Below, in pieces: positions 13,312 through 21,717 of a stretch of DNA of 36,498 nt. The notes under the pieces are model-generated. The model saw nothing but the letters and a program-made list of their open reading frames with translations. It was not told where the DNA came from and made no database searches. The position numbers were made by a program, and so were the translations under genes. Each line of letters starts with the position of its first letter. Positions within the stretch are counted from its first letter, which is position 1. This DNA is from a virus: IMG/VR virus record IMGVR_UViG_3300030451_004937, positions 1-36,498 of that record, one strand, 5' to 3'.

Positions 13312-14076
13312 GTGGAGCAAGAACACTATCAAGAGAGACTGTTAGCCATTGTATTACTAGACCTCATTGGCTCAACTGACTTTGTAAGGCGAGTTGGTGC
13401 AATGAAGGCGGCTGAATGGTTACAATATCATGATAGACTTAGTCGCTCGATGCTCTACAAGTTCAATGGTAGAGAGATAGATAGATCAGATGGTTTCCTC
13501 TTGTCGTTTGAACGTCCTATTGATGCCCTTAACTTTGCTCTCAACTATCAGAAGACAATACCAACTAAAACTCATCTAGGTGCTAGAATAGGTATACATT
13601 GGGGCCAAGTGATTGAAGTAACACAACATGAGTTACTAGTGCTCTCAGGAGCTAAACCGATTGAACTAGAGGGACTAAGTAAGAACTTAGCGGCTAGAAC
13701 TATGTCAATGTGTCAAGCTGGCCAGGTACTACTAACTAAGCAAGCTTTCCAGGTCATTAAGGGACGCGCTAACCCCCATACACCGAAGGGTACTAGATAT
13801 GCTTGTGTTGGTCTCTATCAGTTTAAAGGTGTCAGACAACCTCAGACTATTTATGCGGTGGGTGTCACCATCGAATCACTACAGCCTCCTGAAGGTAATG
13901 AGAAGGTTAAGAGGATAGGCGGACCGGGTAAAATTAAATCTAAAGCTAAACATAGAAGGCTCAAAGAGTGGGCATGGTGGATACTGTGGCGATCATTCTG
14001 GTTGAGCTTAGGGTATATCATCTGTTTACTTTACCCCTTTATTAAACAGTGGCTTAAGGAGTGGTTAGATGAATGA
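13312..14076 (+). CDS. Class III nucleotidyl-cyclase-like protein with membrane tail (254 aa)
   Basis: The start is GTG 13312, with GGGAG 6 bases upstream. Residues 10-185 follow the class III cyclase fold: LLDLIGST with metal-type D17, REIDRSDGFLLSF with D60, ARIGIHWGQV (91-100), and the transition-state pair N125 and R129 in GLSKNLAAR. The residues known to set substrate choice differ from adenylate cyclases: the usual Lys region is shortened (EIDRS-DG) and the usual Asp is Glu (IELEG). This matches, from memory, a bacterial subgroup whose activity is not well characterised. Residues 219-245 form a membrane helix (WAWWILWRSFWLSLGYIICLLYP). It overlaps the next membrane protein gene by 8 bases. 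A nucleotide-signal enzyme at the membrane is inferred; a catalytically dead sensor is the alternative. Confidence 0.75.
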   Translation: MEQEHYQERLLAIVLLDLIGSTDFVRRVGAMKAAEWLQYHDRLSRSMLYKFNGREIDRSDGFLLSFERPIDALNFALNYQKTIPTKTHLGARIGIHWGQVIEVTQHELLVLSGAKPIELEGLSKNLAARTMSMCQAGQVLLTKQAFQVIKGRANPHTPKGTRYACVGLYQFKGVRQPQTIYAVGVTIESLQPPEGNEKVKRIGGPGKIKSKAKHRRLKEWAWWILWRSFWLSLGYIICLLYPFIKQWLKEWLDE

Positions 14077-14512
14077 AGAGTATGAAAAAAATAAACGTGG
14101 CTGGTGGTTCTCAATCTTCTTTATGCTGTTAGTGATGGGGCTCATTGTCTTCTTAGCCAGAGTTAGCATAGTAGATGAGAATCGTGATGTGCTCGTTGGA
14201 ATACTCGGCATGATAACGGGCTCAATCTCTTCAATGATTGCCATAGCCAGCGGGCGGGATCCATCTGAAGTTGAAGATCTTAAGGATAAGCTAGCATTTC
14301 AGGAGTCTGATAGAGCTGCACTCATAGCGCGTTTAAGGGATGCTAACATCCAGATGCAACTCTTGAGAGAACAGCAGGCGGCTTTGCAGTTTGCTATTAT
14401 CGAGCGTCTAAGCGTTCTTAATGGTTTTGAGCATCCTGCTAATGATGATGAGGTAAAACTACCAGAAGTAGTTGATCAGTGGCTACCAGCACAGCCAGAG
14501 TCAGAAGACTAG
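14069..14512 (+). CDS. Two-helix membrane protein with coiled coil (147 aa)
   Basis: Two hydrophobic helices lie at about residues 12-31 (WWFSIFFMLLVMGLIVFLA) and 42-61 (LVGILGMITGSISSMIAIA), joined by a short charged loop and followed by a coiled coil (VEDLKDKLAFQESDRAALIARL) and an acidic tail. The second helix resembles those of phage holin-like and small membrane proteins. There is no recognised cyclic-nucleotide-binding domain. Translation is coupled to the cyclase-like gene (8-base overlap), so a joint membrane function is likely. Alternatives are an additional holin or an antiholin. The stop overlaps the late promoter's -35. Confidence 0.6.
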   Translation: MNEEYEKNKRGWWFSIFFMLLVMGLIVFLARVSIVDENRDVLVGILGMITGSISSMIAIASGRDPSEVEDLKDKLAFQESDRAALIARLRDANIQMQLLREQQAALQFAIIERLSVLNGFEHPANDDEVKLPEVVDQWLPAQPESED

Positions 14513-14538
14513 ACAACTGTTCAGTAAAATAATATAAT
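14510..14538 (+). promoter_or_regulatory. Near-consensus sigma-70 promoter of the late operon
   Basis: TAGACA (14510-14515), a 17-base spacer and a perfect TATAAT (14533-14538) precede the portal gene by about 38 bases. The -35 overlaps the stop codon of the preceding gene. Everything from portal to fibre runs in the same direction with overlaps or gaps of a few bases, so this is the probable main late promoter. Since it is close to consensus and no phage sigma factor or RNA polymerase is present, host polymerase would use it, and timing must come from something else. Confidence 0.75.
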
Positions 14539-14575
14539 AGGCTCAATTTTAATCAATCACGTTGAAGGGTTGGCT

Positions 14576-15997
14576 ATGTCTAATCCCCATGATGATGGTA
14601 AGGCTCCAAGACACATTAGAGCCCTATCGCCACGATTCAGAACTAAAGGCATAAGCGGAACCCAATTAAACGGTGGAGTGATTTCTAAAGAGAGCAACCC
14701 ACAGCTCACCGGCCTCAACTGGGTGCAAGAAGCTGAAGATATGCTTAGAACTGACCCGATAGTCAGACGCTCATGGCATATGCTCAGACAAACTCTGCTC
14801 TCTGCCACTTGGAGGTTTGAGCCTGGTGTAGAAGGTGACATAGTAAGCGAAGAGTTGGCCAGGTACGCCAACGAAGCTTTTGGTTTTGATGGTAACAGCG
14901 GTCAAATGATAATGAGCTGGGAAGACCAACTTAGTTATCTATTTGAGTTTGTCCCAGTTGGTTATCGCTACGCTGAAGAGATTTACAAAGTAGGCCCAGA
15001 CTCTACTGGCAAGGTTAGAGTGTGGTTGAGCCACTATGCAGATAGAGAACCTTCAGCACATTCAAGATGGCTATCGAGGGATGACCAAAACTTAGATGGT
15101 GTACTACAAAACATGGTTGGTTCTGGTAAAGTTCCCGAACCTATCCCAGCTAATAAACTATTACTCCTCACGCTAAACAAGACCGGCTCTAATTTTGAAG
15201 GTGTGGGAATGTTACGCCCAGTTTGGTGGTGGTGGCGTACTAAACAAAGAGTTAGTAACTTGATGTGTGTTGGCTTAGACCGTTGGGCGGTGCCTACTCC
15301 TAAAGTAGTTGTAGACCGTTCTACAGCTGAGTCCATTGGTTTAAGTGATGGTGACATCGACGCTATGATTGATGATGCAGAAGCACAAGCACAAGCCTTT
15401 ATCAGTGCTGAGCAAAGCTATCTAGTAGAGAACGCGGCTGTTAAGTTTGAGACGTATGCAGCACAGCCAAATTTGTACGCAGATGGCCCCATTAACATCA
15501 TCACTAAATGTGATTCACAAATTGCAGCGGCCTTTCTAGCTCAGTTTGCCGATTTAGGCAATACTGAAACTGGAGCTAGATCAGTGGGAGAAATTCACTT
15601 ATCAGTGTTTAGGCGTGCAGCCATTAACCTATGCGACTTGGTCGCGGCTCAAGTAAGCGGACCTGATAGGCGTGGAGGTGGTACAATAGGCCGGTTGATT
15701 CGCTGGAATTATGGGGCGGTGGATCAAAGCAAATTACCTCGATTAGTTCATACTGGCCTTGATACTGATGAGTTAGCTGAGTCTCTTCAGATGTTACCCG
15801 GTCTAGTCCAGTCTGGTCTTATCACGCCTGATGATGAACTAGAGAGAGTTATCAGAGCTAAGTTAGGAGCCGGTGATTTACCTGAGGATGCTCAACGCTC
15901 ACCAATGTTAAGAGTATCTAGCCAAGGTGGATCCGGTGGAGTGTCTGCACTTGCTGAACAACTTATAGCTAGGAGGCGACATGGTAAAAGCAATTAA
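14576..15997 (+). CDS. Portal protein, Mu-like (DUF935-type) (473 aa)
   Basis: The start ATG 14576 has AAGGG 6 bases upstream. The N-terminal segment (LNWVQEAEDMLRTDPIVRRSWHMLRQTLLSATWRF) is the wing and helix region usual in Mu-like portals, followed by the clip and stem region (GYRYAEEIYKV, LSHYADREPSAHSRWL) and the long central helix region (SRDDQNLDGVLQNMVG, RPVWWWWRTKQRVSNL). The length fits a dodecameric portal. It forms the head vertex for DNA entry and tail attachment. The following gene encodes a Mu-type protease, matching the Mu-like order. Confidence 0.8.
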   Translation: MSNPHDDGKAPRHIRALSPRFRTKGISGTQLNGGVISKESNPQLTGLNWVQEAEDMLRTDPIVRRSWHMLRQTLLSATWRFEPGVEGDIVSEELARYANEAFGFDGNSGQMIMSWEDQLSYLFEFVPVGYRYAEEIYKVGPDSTGKVRVWLSHYADREPSAHSRWLSRDDQNLDGVLQNMVGSGKVPEPIPANKLLLLTLNKTGSNFEGVGMLRPVWWWWRTKQRVSNLMCVGLDRWAVPTPKVVVDRSTAESIGLSDGDIDAMIDDAEAQAQAFISAEQSYLVENAAVKFETYAAQPNLYADGPINIITKCDSQIAAAFLAQFADLGNTETGARSVGEIHLSVFRRAAINLCDLVAAQVSGPDRRGGGTIGRLIRWNYGAVDQSKLPRLVHTGLDTDELAESLQMLPGLVQSGLITPDDELERVIRAKLGAGDLPEDAQRSPMLRVSSQGGSGGVSALAEQLIARRRHGKSN

Positions 15998-17948
15998 GAA
16001 GCGTACCCAAGCCCAAACACCAGCACCAAAGAAAGACCGAATCAAAGGAAGTAAGGCGAACCCTAAAGGCTCCGCCAGTGGGTCACGAGGTGGCATTGAG
16101 ATCAGTGAGCAAGCTACCAAAGCTCTAGAGAACATGAGAGACAAGCATAATGCTAAGTTCAAGGCGGCTAAGCGTCGAGTTGATCTAGGTGCACTCAAAG
16201 CCGTTTATAGACGTGGAGCCGGTGCTTTTAGTGTTTCTCATCGGCCGGGCATGACTAGAAATCAATGGGCTCTAGCAAGGGTGAGAACATTCTTAAAACT
16301 GGTAGCTACTGGCCAGCGTAAGAAGGCTTACACCAGTGATTTAGACCTACTGCCTAAAGGACACCCACAGCACAGAGAAGCCCAAAAGAAAACTGAGCTT
16401 TTAGCGGTCCCTGATAAATACTCTCATATCGACTTTACACCACCTAAGGGTGCTCAAGATGCTGGTAAGCGAGCTTTAGAAGTTAGAGCATCTAAGCCAC
16501 AATCCCAGCGTGGTATGACTAGTGTAGGCATAGCCCGAGCCAGAGACTTAGCCAACGGTAAAGCGATGAGCCCAGATACAGTTAGACGGATGCTCAATTA
16601 CTTCACCAGGCACGAAGTTGATAAGCAAGGCTCTACTTGGTCTGACCAGGGTAAAGGCTGGCAAGCTTGGCACGGTTGGGGCGGTGATGCTGGCTTCTCA
16701 TGGGCTAAGAAAGTAGTAAGACAAATGAACACAGCTGACTCTAAAACTAAAGCTTTGAGAGCACTCTCAGAGTCTTCAGTATTTGCATATAATATACCTG
16801 AAAACCTCACAGTAGGCCGACCATTTAAAACCTTAGGTCTAGGTCAAGTCTCATCTAGGATGAGTGGTGAGAACGTTGGCAAAGAAATTAATATGTCTAT
16901 GCTGGCTGAAATGGTCAGAGTATTTAAAGAGCGTAAAGACCAGGACCCAGTGGTTATTGATTGGCAGCACGCAACCTCACCCTATCAAGGCGGGTCACCA
17001 GCTCCACCAGAGTCAGGGAACGCTTTAGGTTTAATCATCGACTTAGAACTAAAAGAGGATGGGCTTTATGCAATCCCAGCATACAACGAACGCGGCTTAA
17101 AAGTTGTGAAAGATGCAGGTGGTGTATTGTGGAGTTCTCCAGAGTTCTTAGCCGGTGAAGTCTATGACCGTTTAGGCGGTGCTAAAGTTGGTGATGCTCA
17201 ACTCTTAGCCGTTACTTTAACGCCTAGACCGGCACAATCACATGACCAAATTGACAGGGTCATACTAAATGAAAGGCTTGAAATGGATAACATTGAAAGT
17301 ATGTCTACTGATGAGCTTAGATCTATGCTCATTGCAAAAGATGAGATGGTCAAAGAACTTGAAGACCAGATAAAGAAAATGAAGCAAGATTCTGAGGCAT
17401 CCATGCGTAAAGAGCATGATGAGGACGATAAAGAGAAGATGGCCGAATCTGAAGACGACAAAGAGAAGATGGCCGAATCTAAAGACGATAAAGAAAAGAT
17501 GGCTGAAAAGAAGGATTACAAGATGAGTGAGCAACTATCACCAACTTTGTTATCTGAGATTAATGCACTCAGAGAGAATAACGCTAAGATGAGCGCACGA
17601 ATTGAAGCGATTGAAGCTGAGAAGGCTGAGATTGAAAAACGTGAGGCTGTTGGAGCTTTGTTGCGTGATGGTCGAATCTCACCAGCTGAAGAGACTGTAG
17701 CTGGTAAAGCTTGGCAACTCAGAGAGCTACAACCGGAGTTCTGGCAGATGTTTAACGAGCGTAGCTCAGGCTCAACAGTACCACTCTCTGAGGTGGGGCA
17801 TGGTGCTAGCCGTCGTGAGATTAATAAACGTGCTCTAGATGCTGAAGTAAAGAAGCTATCCAAAGAAAAGAGCATTTCATATTCAGAGGCGTTAACTCAA
17901 TTCAGAGCTAATAACGCTGACTTCTATAATCAAGTGTTTGGAGGCTAA
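15981..17948 (+). CDS. Mu-like prohead protease/scaffold fused to two phage domains (655 aa)
   Basis: AGGAGG precedes ATG 15981, inside the portal gene. Three parts can be read. Residues about 45-110 are a basic domain (GALKAVYRRGAGAFSVSHRP then MTRNQWALARVRTFL) like DUF5824. Residues about 175-250 are a second head-associated domain (ARARDLANGKAMSPDTVRRM, then WHGWGGDAGFSWAKKVVRQM). Residues about 265-430 are a Mu-I-type protease with DWQH (327-330), a GLYAI...AYNERG segment and SSPEFLAG. The C-terminus is an acidic coiled-coil scaffold with a tenfold-residue repeat DDKEKMAES. Maturation would involve self-cleavage. The composite architecture is unusual. Confidence 0.85.
   Translation: MVKAIKKRTQAQTPAPKKDRIKGSKANPKGSASGSRGGIEISEQATKALENMRDKHNAKFKAAKRRVDLGALKAVYRRGAGAFSVSHRPGMTRNQWALARVRTFLKLVATGQRKKAYTSDLDLLPKGHPQHREAQKKTELLAVPDKYSHIDFTPPKGAQDAGKRALEVRASKPQSQRGMTSVGIARARDLANGKAMSPDTVRRMLNYFTRHEVDKQGSTWSDQGKGWQAWHGWGGDAGFSWAKKVVRQMNTADSKTKALRALSESSVFAYNIPENLTVGRPFKTLGLGQVSSRMSGENVGKEINMSMLAEMVRVFKERKDQDPVVIDWQHATSPYQGGSPAPPESGNALGLIIDLELKEDGLYAIPAYNERGLKVVKDAGGVLWSSPEFLAGEVYDRLGGAKVGDAQLLAVTLTPRPAQSHDQIDRVILNERLEMDNIESMSTDELRSMLIAKDEMVKELEDQIKKMKQDSEASMRKEHDEDDKEKMAESEDDKEKMAESKDDKEKMAEKKDYKMSEQLSPTLLSEINALRENNAKMSARIEAIEAEKAEIEKREAVGALLRDGRISPAEETVAGKAWQLRELQPEFWQMFNERSSGSTVPLSEVGHGASRREINKRALDAEVKKLSKEKSISYSEALTQFRANNADFYNQVFGG
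17424..17513 (+). repeat. Three 30-bp tandem repeats in the scaffold region
   Basis: Units at 17424-17453, 17454-17483 and 17484-17513 encode DDKEKMAES(E/K)-type decapeptides. They extend the acidic coiled-coil scaffold and are a likely site of length variation between relatives. Confidence 0.85.
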
Positions 17949-17950
17949 TC

Positions 17951-18343
17951 ATGGCTAACACAGATAATCTTGTAAGTTTTGTCTCTGCTGAAGCTATCAC
18001 AGAGTATGCTATTGTTTCACTCAATGCGGCCGGTAAGGTCGTGATCACCACCGCGGCCACAGATGAGAAAGTTGTTGGTGTGGCTCAGCGTGCTTGTGCA
18101 TCTGGTGAGTCTGTTGAGGTACTTGTAAGCGGTATCACTCGCGTTATTGCTGGTGAGTCAATTACATTTAGTTCAAGCCCTATTCTCTCAGCGACCACAG
18201 CCGGAAAAGTGCAACCTTGTGAATCAGGTGACACCACCTTTTACCCCATCGCTAGAGTTATCCCAAATATTAATCAAGTCTCAGCATCATCAGGTGACCA
18301 GATCAAAGTATTGTTTGTTGGTCCTACCAGCCTTAATGCTTAA
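17951..18343 (+). CDS. Head decoration protein (130 aa, DUF2190-like)
   Basis: A small beta-rich protein between the protease and major capsid genes, the classic position of lambda-gpD-type decoration proteins. The body reads AITEYAIVSLNAAGKVVITT, then DEKVVGVAQRA and VEVLVSGITRVIAGES, a pattern of alternating strands typical of DUF2190-type trimers that bind capsid three-fold sites and stabilise a filled head. There is no signal or membrane segment. GGAGG lies just upstream. Confidence 0.75.
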   Translation: MANTDNLVSFVSAEAITEYAIVSLNAAGKVVITTAATDEKVVGVAQRACASGESVEVLVSGITRVIAGESITFSSSPILSATTAGKVQPCESGDTTFYPIARVIPNINQVSASSGDQIKVLFVGPTSLNA

Positions 18344-18354
18344 GGAGTTAAAAC

Positions 18355-19347
18355 ATGGCACGTTCATATTCTAATTTACATCCAGTTGATGAGATCTTAA
18401 GCAGTCTAGTTGTCGAGGCTGTGCCTAGTGATAACCAACTTATTGCTGACAAGGTCATTGAAAACATCACTATTCCAGAGCGATCAGGGACTCTACTTTT
18501 AGAGGAGACTCGAAACTTTATGGGTGCAGGTGCTGGCCTCGATCTAGAGCGCGCTCCAGGTGCATCACGCACTACTATTGGTGGTTTCGATCGTACCTCT
18601 ACTACATTCAAAGCTAAGATTTACGCGGCTTCTGATTCTATCGCGATGGAAGACATTTTTGACAGTCAGTATCCCGGAAGTGAAGAACAACGAATGGCTC
18701 GTAAAGTTAGCAGAGTAATGAAGCTAGCTAGAGAGAAACGCTGTGCTGATGTGTTGTTTGATAGTACAGCTTTCAACTCTTCAACACCTGCTACTAAGTA
18801 TAATGCGACAGGTGCTGAGCCTCTAACAAACTTACATGAGCTTAAAGACACAGTCTTCGCGGATGCTCATGGTATTAACCCTGACACCATGATTCTTGGT
18901 CGTGATGTATTTCGAGTGTTAGCGCGTAACCCTGAGGTTAGAGGTTATGTAGGTACCAGTGGTCAAGGTATTGCGGCTGGTAACAGAATCTTAAATGATG
19001 AGGCTGTAATTGCTGTGCTTCGTGATGTGCTTGGCATCCCCAATATCTATGTTGGGCAAGCTCGACAAGATACAGCCGTACCAGGTGCTACATCTTCAGA
19101 GAGTTATATTTGGAATGGTGAGACCATTTTCATGGGTATCTTACGTGGTTCTGATGCTATTGTACAAAAGTCAGGTGGCGTCAAGGCTATGCCTGTGGCC
19201 GCTTTAAACTTCCAGTTTGGCAACATGGTTGCCGGCCAGTATGACAGTCTAGATAAAACTCGCCGTTATGTTTACGCTGAGGAGGTGCAATCATTCCAAG
19301 CGATTGATTCTACACTAGGTCACGTTCTTACAAACACGTTAGCCTAA
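18355..19347 (+). CDS. Major capsid protein, HK97 fold (330 aa)
   Basis: Length and place after the decoration gene fit a major capsid protein. Features include the N-terminal arm and E-loop region (DLERAPGASRTTIGG, FKAKIYAASDSIAMEDIF), a central helix (RKVSRVMKLAREKRCADVLF), the P-domain (NPDTMILGRDVFRVLARNPEVRGYVG), and a terminal stretch (SLDKTRRYVYAEEVQSF). No delta domain of HK97 type is obvious, in line with a separate scaffold attached to the protease. The TAA overlaps the next ATG. Confidence 0.88.
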   Translation: MARSYSNLHPVDEILSSLVVEAVPSDNQLIADKVIENITIPERSGTLLLEETRNFMGAGAGLDLERAPGASRTTIGGFDRTSTTFKAKIYAASDSIAMEDIFDSQYPGSEEQRMARKVSRVMKLAREKRCADVLFDSTAFNSSTPATKYNATGAEPLTNLHELKDTVFADAHGINPDTMILGRDVFRVLARNPEVRGYVGTSGQGIAAGNRILNDEAVIAVLRDVLGIPNIYVGQARQDTAVPGATSSESYIWNGETIFMGILRGSDAIVQKSGGVKAMPVAALNFQFGNMVAGQYDSLDKTRRYVYAEEVQSFQAIDSTLGHVLTNTLA

Positions 19348-20279
19348 TGTTTACTTGTGTTAGCTGTGGCCAGCTCTTAACCACTCAGCACACTCACTTA
19401 AGTGAAGATGACGCTGATAAAAGGGCGATTGATGATCTAGGCAGACAAGCTAAAAGCTTATCTGGTCCTATGGCTACACTAACTAGAGCTAGGCGTGACC
19501 AGCTCATTGCAGAGGTATCAGCTGAGAAGTCTTTTAAGACTGCTTTAAACAAAGCCCGTAGGCAACTCATCACTACTTTAGAGATGGCCTCAGTATCTCA
19601 AGATCCAATGCTTCTGTTATCATTTGATGATGATCAACTACTAGATTTAATCCTTAGAGGCGGCTTAGGTTTAGCAGTTGAAGACTTTATCGACAATCAA
19701 GAGCGTATCAGATCAGCGATAGAACGCTCTTTAGAAGTTATAGAGCCTGACTTTAATTTAAATAATCTACCTCAGTTAGACCTTATTCAAGGTCAAGCTG
19801 TGGCTCAGGTGTTTGAGGATGTAATCCTACCAGATACTAAGAGAGCAGTGAGGGACGCACTAACATCTATCACGCTTGATATACCGGCCTCTGTTGTCTT
19901 CTCAGATCTCAATGAGCGTCTTAAAAAATCGGTAGGTAGACAGCTCACAGAAGTTAAGACTACTATTTCTCAATATGGTCGCTCGATTAATGCAGCGGCG
20001 GCGGCGGCGGCTGGTTTAAAGAACTATCTCTACACTGGGCCTATGGATGGCTTAACTAGACCGTTCTGTATTCCATTAGTGAATAAGGTGGTGACTGAGA
20101 AGCAGATGACCAGGTTAAACAATGGTCAAGGCTTAGCGGTAAAGACCAGTGGAGGCGGCTATAATTGCCGGCATAGTTGGTCACCTGTATCAGAAGGCTT
20201 TATCATATCAGCAGACCTAGACCGAGCAACCCAAGCCGACATATTAGCGGCTAATAGTAAAAGGGCTAAAAGACGATGA
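19347..20279 (+). CDS. Minor capsid / head morphogenesis protein (310 aa, Mu F-like C-terminus)
   Basis: The C-terminal third carries the head-morphogenesis signature: DGLTRPFCIPL, a Thr/Asn-rich loop, and GGGYNCRHSWSP. The N-terminal 17 residues have CVSC and HTH (C4, C7, H15, H17), which could bind zinc. The centre is helical with a run of six or so alanines (AAAAAAAGL, about residue 215). Such proteins sit at or in the procapsid. The start is coupled to the capsid stop (TAATG). Confidence 0.75.
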   Translation: MFTCVSCGQLLTTQHTHLSEDDADKRAIDDLGRQAKSLSGPMATLTRARRDQLIAEVSAEKSFKTALNKARRQLITTLEMASVSQDPMLLLSFDDDQLLDLILRGGLGLAVEDFIDNQERIRSAIERSLEVIEPDFNLNNLPQLDLIQGQAVAQVFEDVILPDTKRAVRDALTSITLDIPASVVFSDLNERLKKSVGRQLTEVKTTISQYGRSINAAAAAAAGLKNYLYTGPMDGLTRPFCIPLVNKVVTEKQMTRLNNGQGLAVKTSGGGYNCRHSWSPVSEGFIISADLDRATQADILAANSKRAKRR

Positions 20280-21220
20280 GAAAAGGTGTAACTAATCAAG
20301 CTTATAGGTTCGTGTGGCATCCACCAACACCATACACTGATACACCTACTTTGACAGTGGGGTTTAGCTCTACATTCAGTGGAAACTTTACACAGCTTAG
20401 AGCAGATGCAACAGTAACAGCAGTGGCCAATGATAGACGGACTTTAACTTTATCCGGTGCGGTGGCTACTGCTTTGGAGCGTGATGAAGTTAGAGCATTC
20501 CTTAAAACAGATCGTGACACCTGGTATTCAGTTCAAGTAAGTAGGTTGGGTGGTACTACTGCTATTTTGTCAGAGCCTCTACCCAGAGAGCTAGACTTAA
20601 GCTCATCTGCTACACTCAATTTTGCTTCTGCTTATGTTGATATTACTGATAGTTCAACCGGTGTAAGTGGCCTTTATCCCTACACCATTAGTTACACAGA
20701 TCAATCCGGTGTTAAGCGTGCTGAGAGTGGCCTACTAAAGATCACTCCTCGCCCCTTCGATACTGGCCTAGATCATGACCAGCTCGTTGCTCGATTTCCA
20801 TCACTAGCCGACATGGTACCTAGAAGACAATCTGACTTCTTACCACAGATTAAAGCTAGTCTAGATGAGCTGATCTTAGATATTAGAGATCATGTCATTT
20901 CTGATAATGTGACTGAGGACGAAGTATTTAATCAAACCTCATTCATTTCAGCCCATGCTTATTGTACAGCGGCTTTAATTTATGAACTCTCATTACAATT
21001 AGACGTAGCTACTGCTATGAGAGAACGTTGTGAAGAATTGCTTAATGTGGCTTTGAGGAGTGTTACGCTAGACCTAGATGGTGATGGGGTGGTTGATGCT
21101 GGTGAGGAGAATCTTAGGCGGTCCGGTGGTAGCTCCACAGACTTTAGAGCATCATATTCAAGCTATATTAAAAGCCAATATGATACTAACTTCACACCCA
21201 AAAGAGCAATGAGACACTAA
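20276..21220 (+). CDS. Head-tail connector-like protein with EF-hand-type loop (314 aa)
   Basis: The N-terminal half is beta-rich (YRFVWHPPTPYTDTPTLTVG and on), perhaps a decoration or collar domain. The C-terminal half (HDQLVARFPSLADMVP, a helical bundle with DELILDIRDHVISDNV, ISAHAYCTAALIYELS) resembles connector adaptor proteins that attach to the portal. Residues 266-278 read DLDGDGVVDAGEE, a textbook EF-hand or dockerin-style calcium loop with Asp at 1, 3, 5, 9 and Glu at 12. Calcium could thus set head-tail joining. The start overlaps the previous stop (ATGA). Confidence 0.65.
   Translation: MRKGVTNQAYRFVWHPPTPYTDTPTLTVGFSSTFSGNFTQLRADATVTAVANDRRTLTLSGAVATALERDEVRAFLKTDRDTWYSVQVSRLGGTTAILSEPLPRELDLSSSATLNFASAYVDITDSSTGVSGLYPYTISYTDQSGVKRAESGLLKITPRPFDTGLDHDQLVARFPSLADMVPRRQSDFLPQIKASLDELILDIRDHVISDNVTEDEVFNQTSFISAHAYCTAALIYELSLQLDVATAMRERCEELLNVALRSVTLDLDGDGVVDAGEENLRRSGGSSTDFRASYSSYIKSQYDTNFTPKRAMRH
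21071..21109 (+). other. EF-hand-type calcium-binding loop in the connector protein
   Basis: The 13 residues DLDGDGVVDAGEE carry the metal-liganding acids at positions 1, 3, 5, 9 and 12 of a canonical loop. It is a single copy, flanked by a helix before it and a Ser/Gly-rich loop after it, as in dockerin and thrombospondin-style sites. Confidence 0.7.
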
Positions 21221-21717
21221 TGGCCGTTAAAGTGAATCTCAACTTACCTAAGTCTCTATGGACTGCTCAAGACTCTCTGACTGTGGCTAGTGATACACTA
21301 GCCATGATCAAACTAAGAACAAGTCAAGGTTTAGACGCAGATAGACGGCCGTTTAAGGGGTATTCTACTAGACCTCTCTATGTGGCTAAACGTGGTGCTA
21401 GGCTAACACCTAAAGGTGGTGAGCCGACTGAGGATGGTAAGTCTGTGTTTTATGAGGGTGGTTATAAACAGTACAAACACGAATCAAGGCGAAGAGGTGC
21501 TGGTGATAGTGCTGAAGTTGACCTGGTGTTATCTGGCAACATGATGAATAACTTGGTGGTGAAGTCAGCGACGGCTAAAGGCTTTGTTATTGGCCTAACT
21601 CAGCACGCTCAATATGGTTACCTTGTTAACGCTGATAGAGAGTTCCTAGGCTTAAGTGATCAGGATGTAGACATACTAGTTAATACTATTGATATAGAGC
21701 TGAGGAGAAAGCTATGA
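21220..21717 (+). CDS. Head completion/virion morphogenesis protein (165 aa, Mu G-like)
   Basis: The pattern of an N-terminal helix (LTVASDTLAMIKLRTSQGLD), a Gly-rich basic stretch (RGARLTPKGGEPT), a strand (DLVLSGNMMNNLVV) and the end (NADREFLGLSDQDVDILVN) is that of Mu gpG/phage-tail-S proteins, which finish the head-tail joint. The REFLGLSDQDV end is the most recognisable part. It lies between the connector and a probable tail terminator, as expected. Confidence 0.75.
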   Translation: MAVKVNLNLPKSLWTAQDSLTVASDTLAMIKLRTSQGLDADRRPFKGYSTRPLYVAKRGARLTPKGGEPTEDGKSVFYEGGYKQYKHESRRRGAGDSAEVDLVLSGNMMNNLVVKSATAKGFVIGLTQHAQYGYLVNADREFLGLSDQDVDILVNTIDIELRRKL

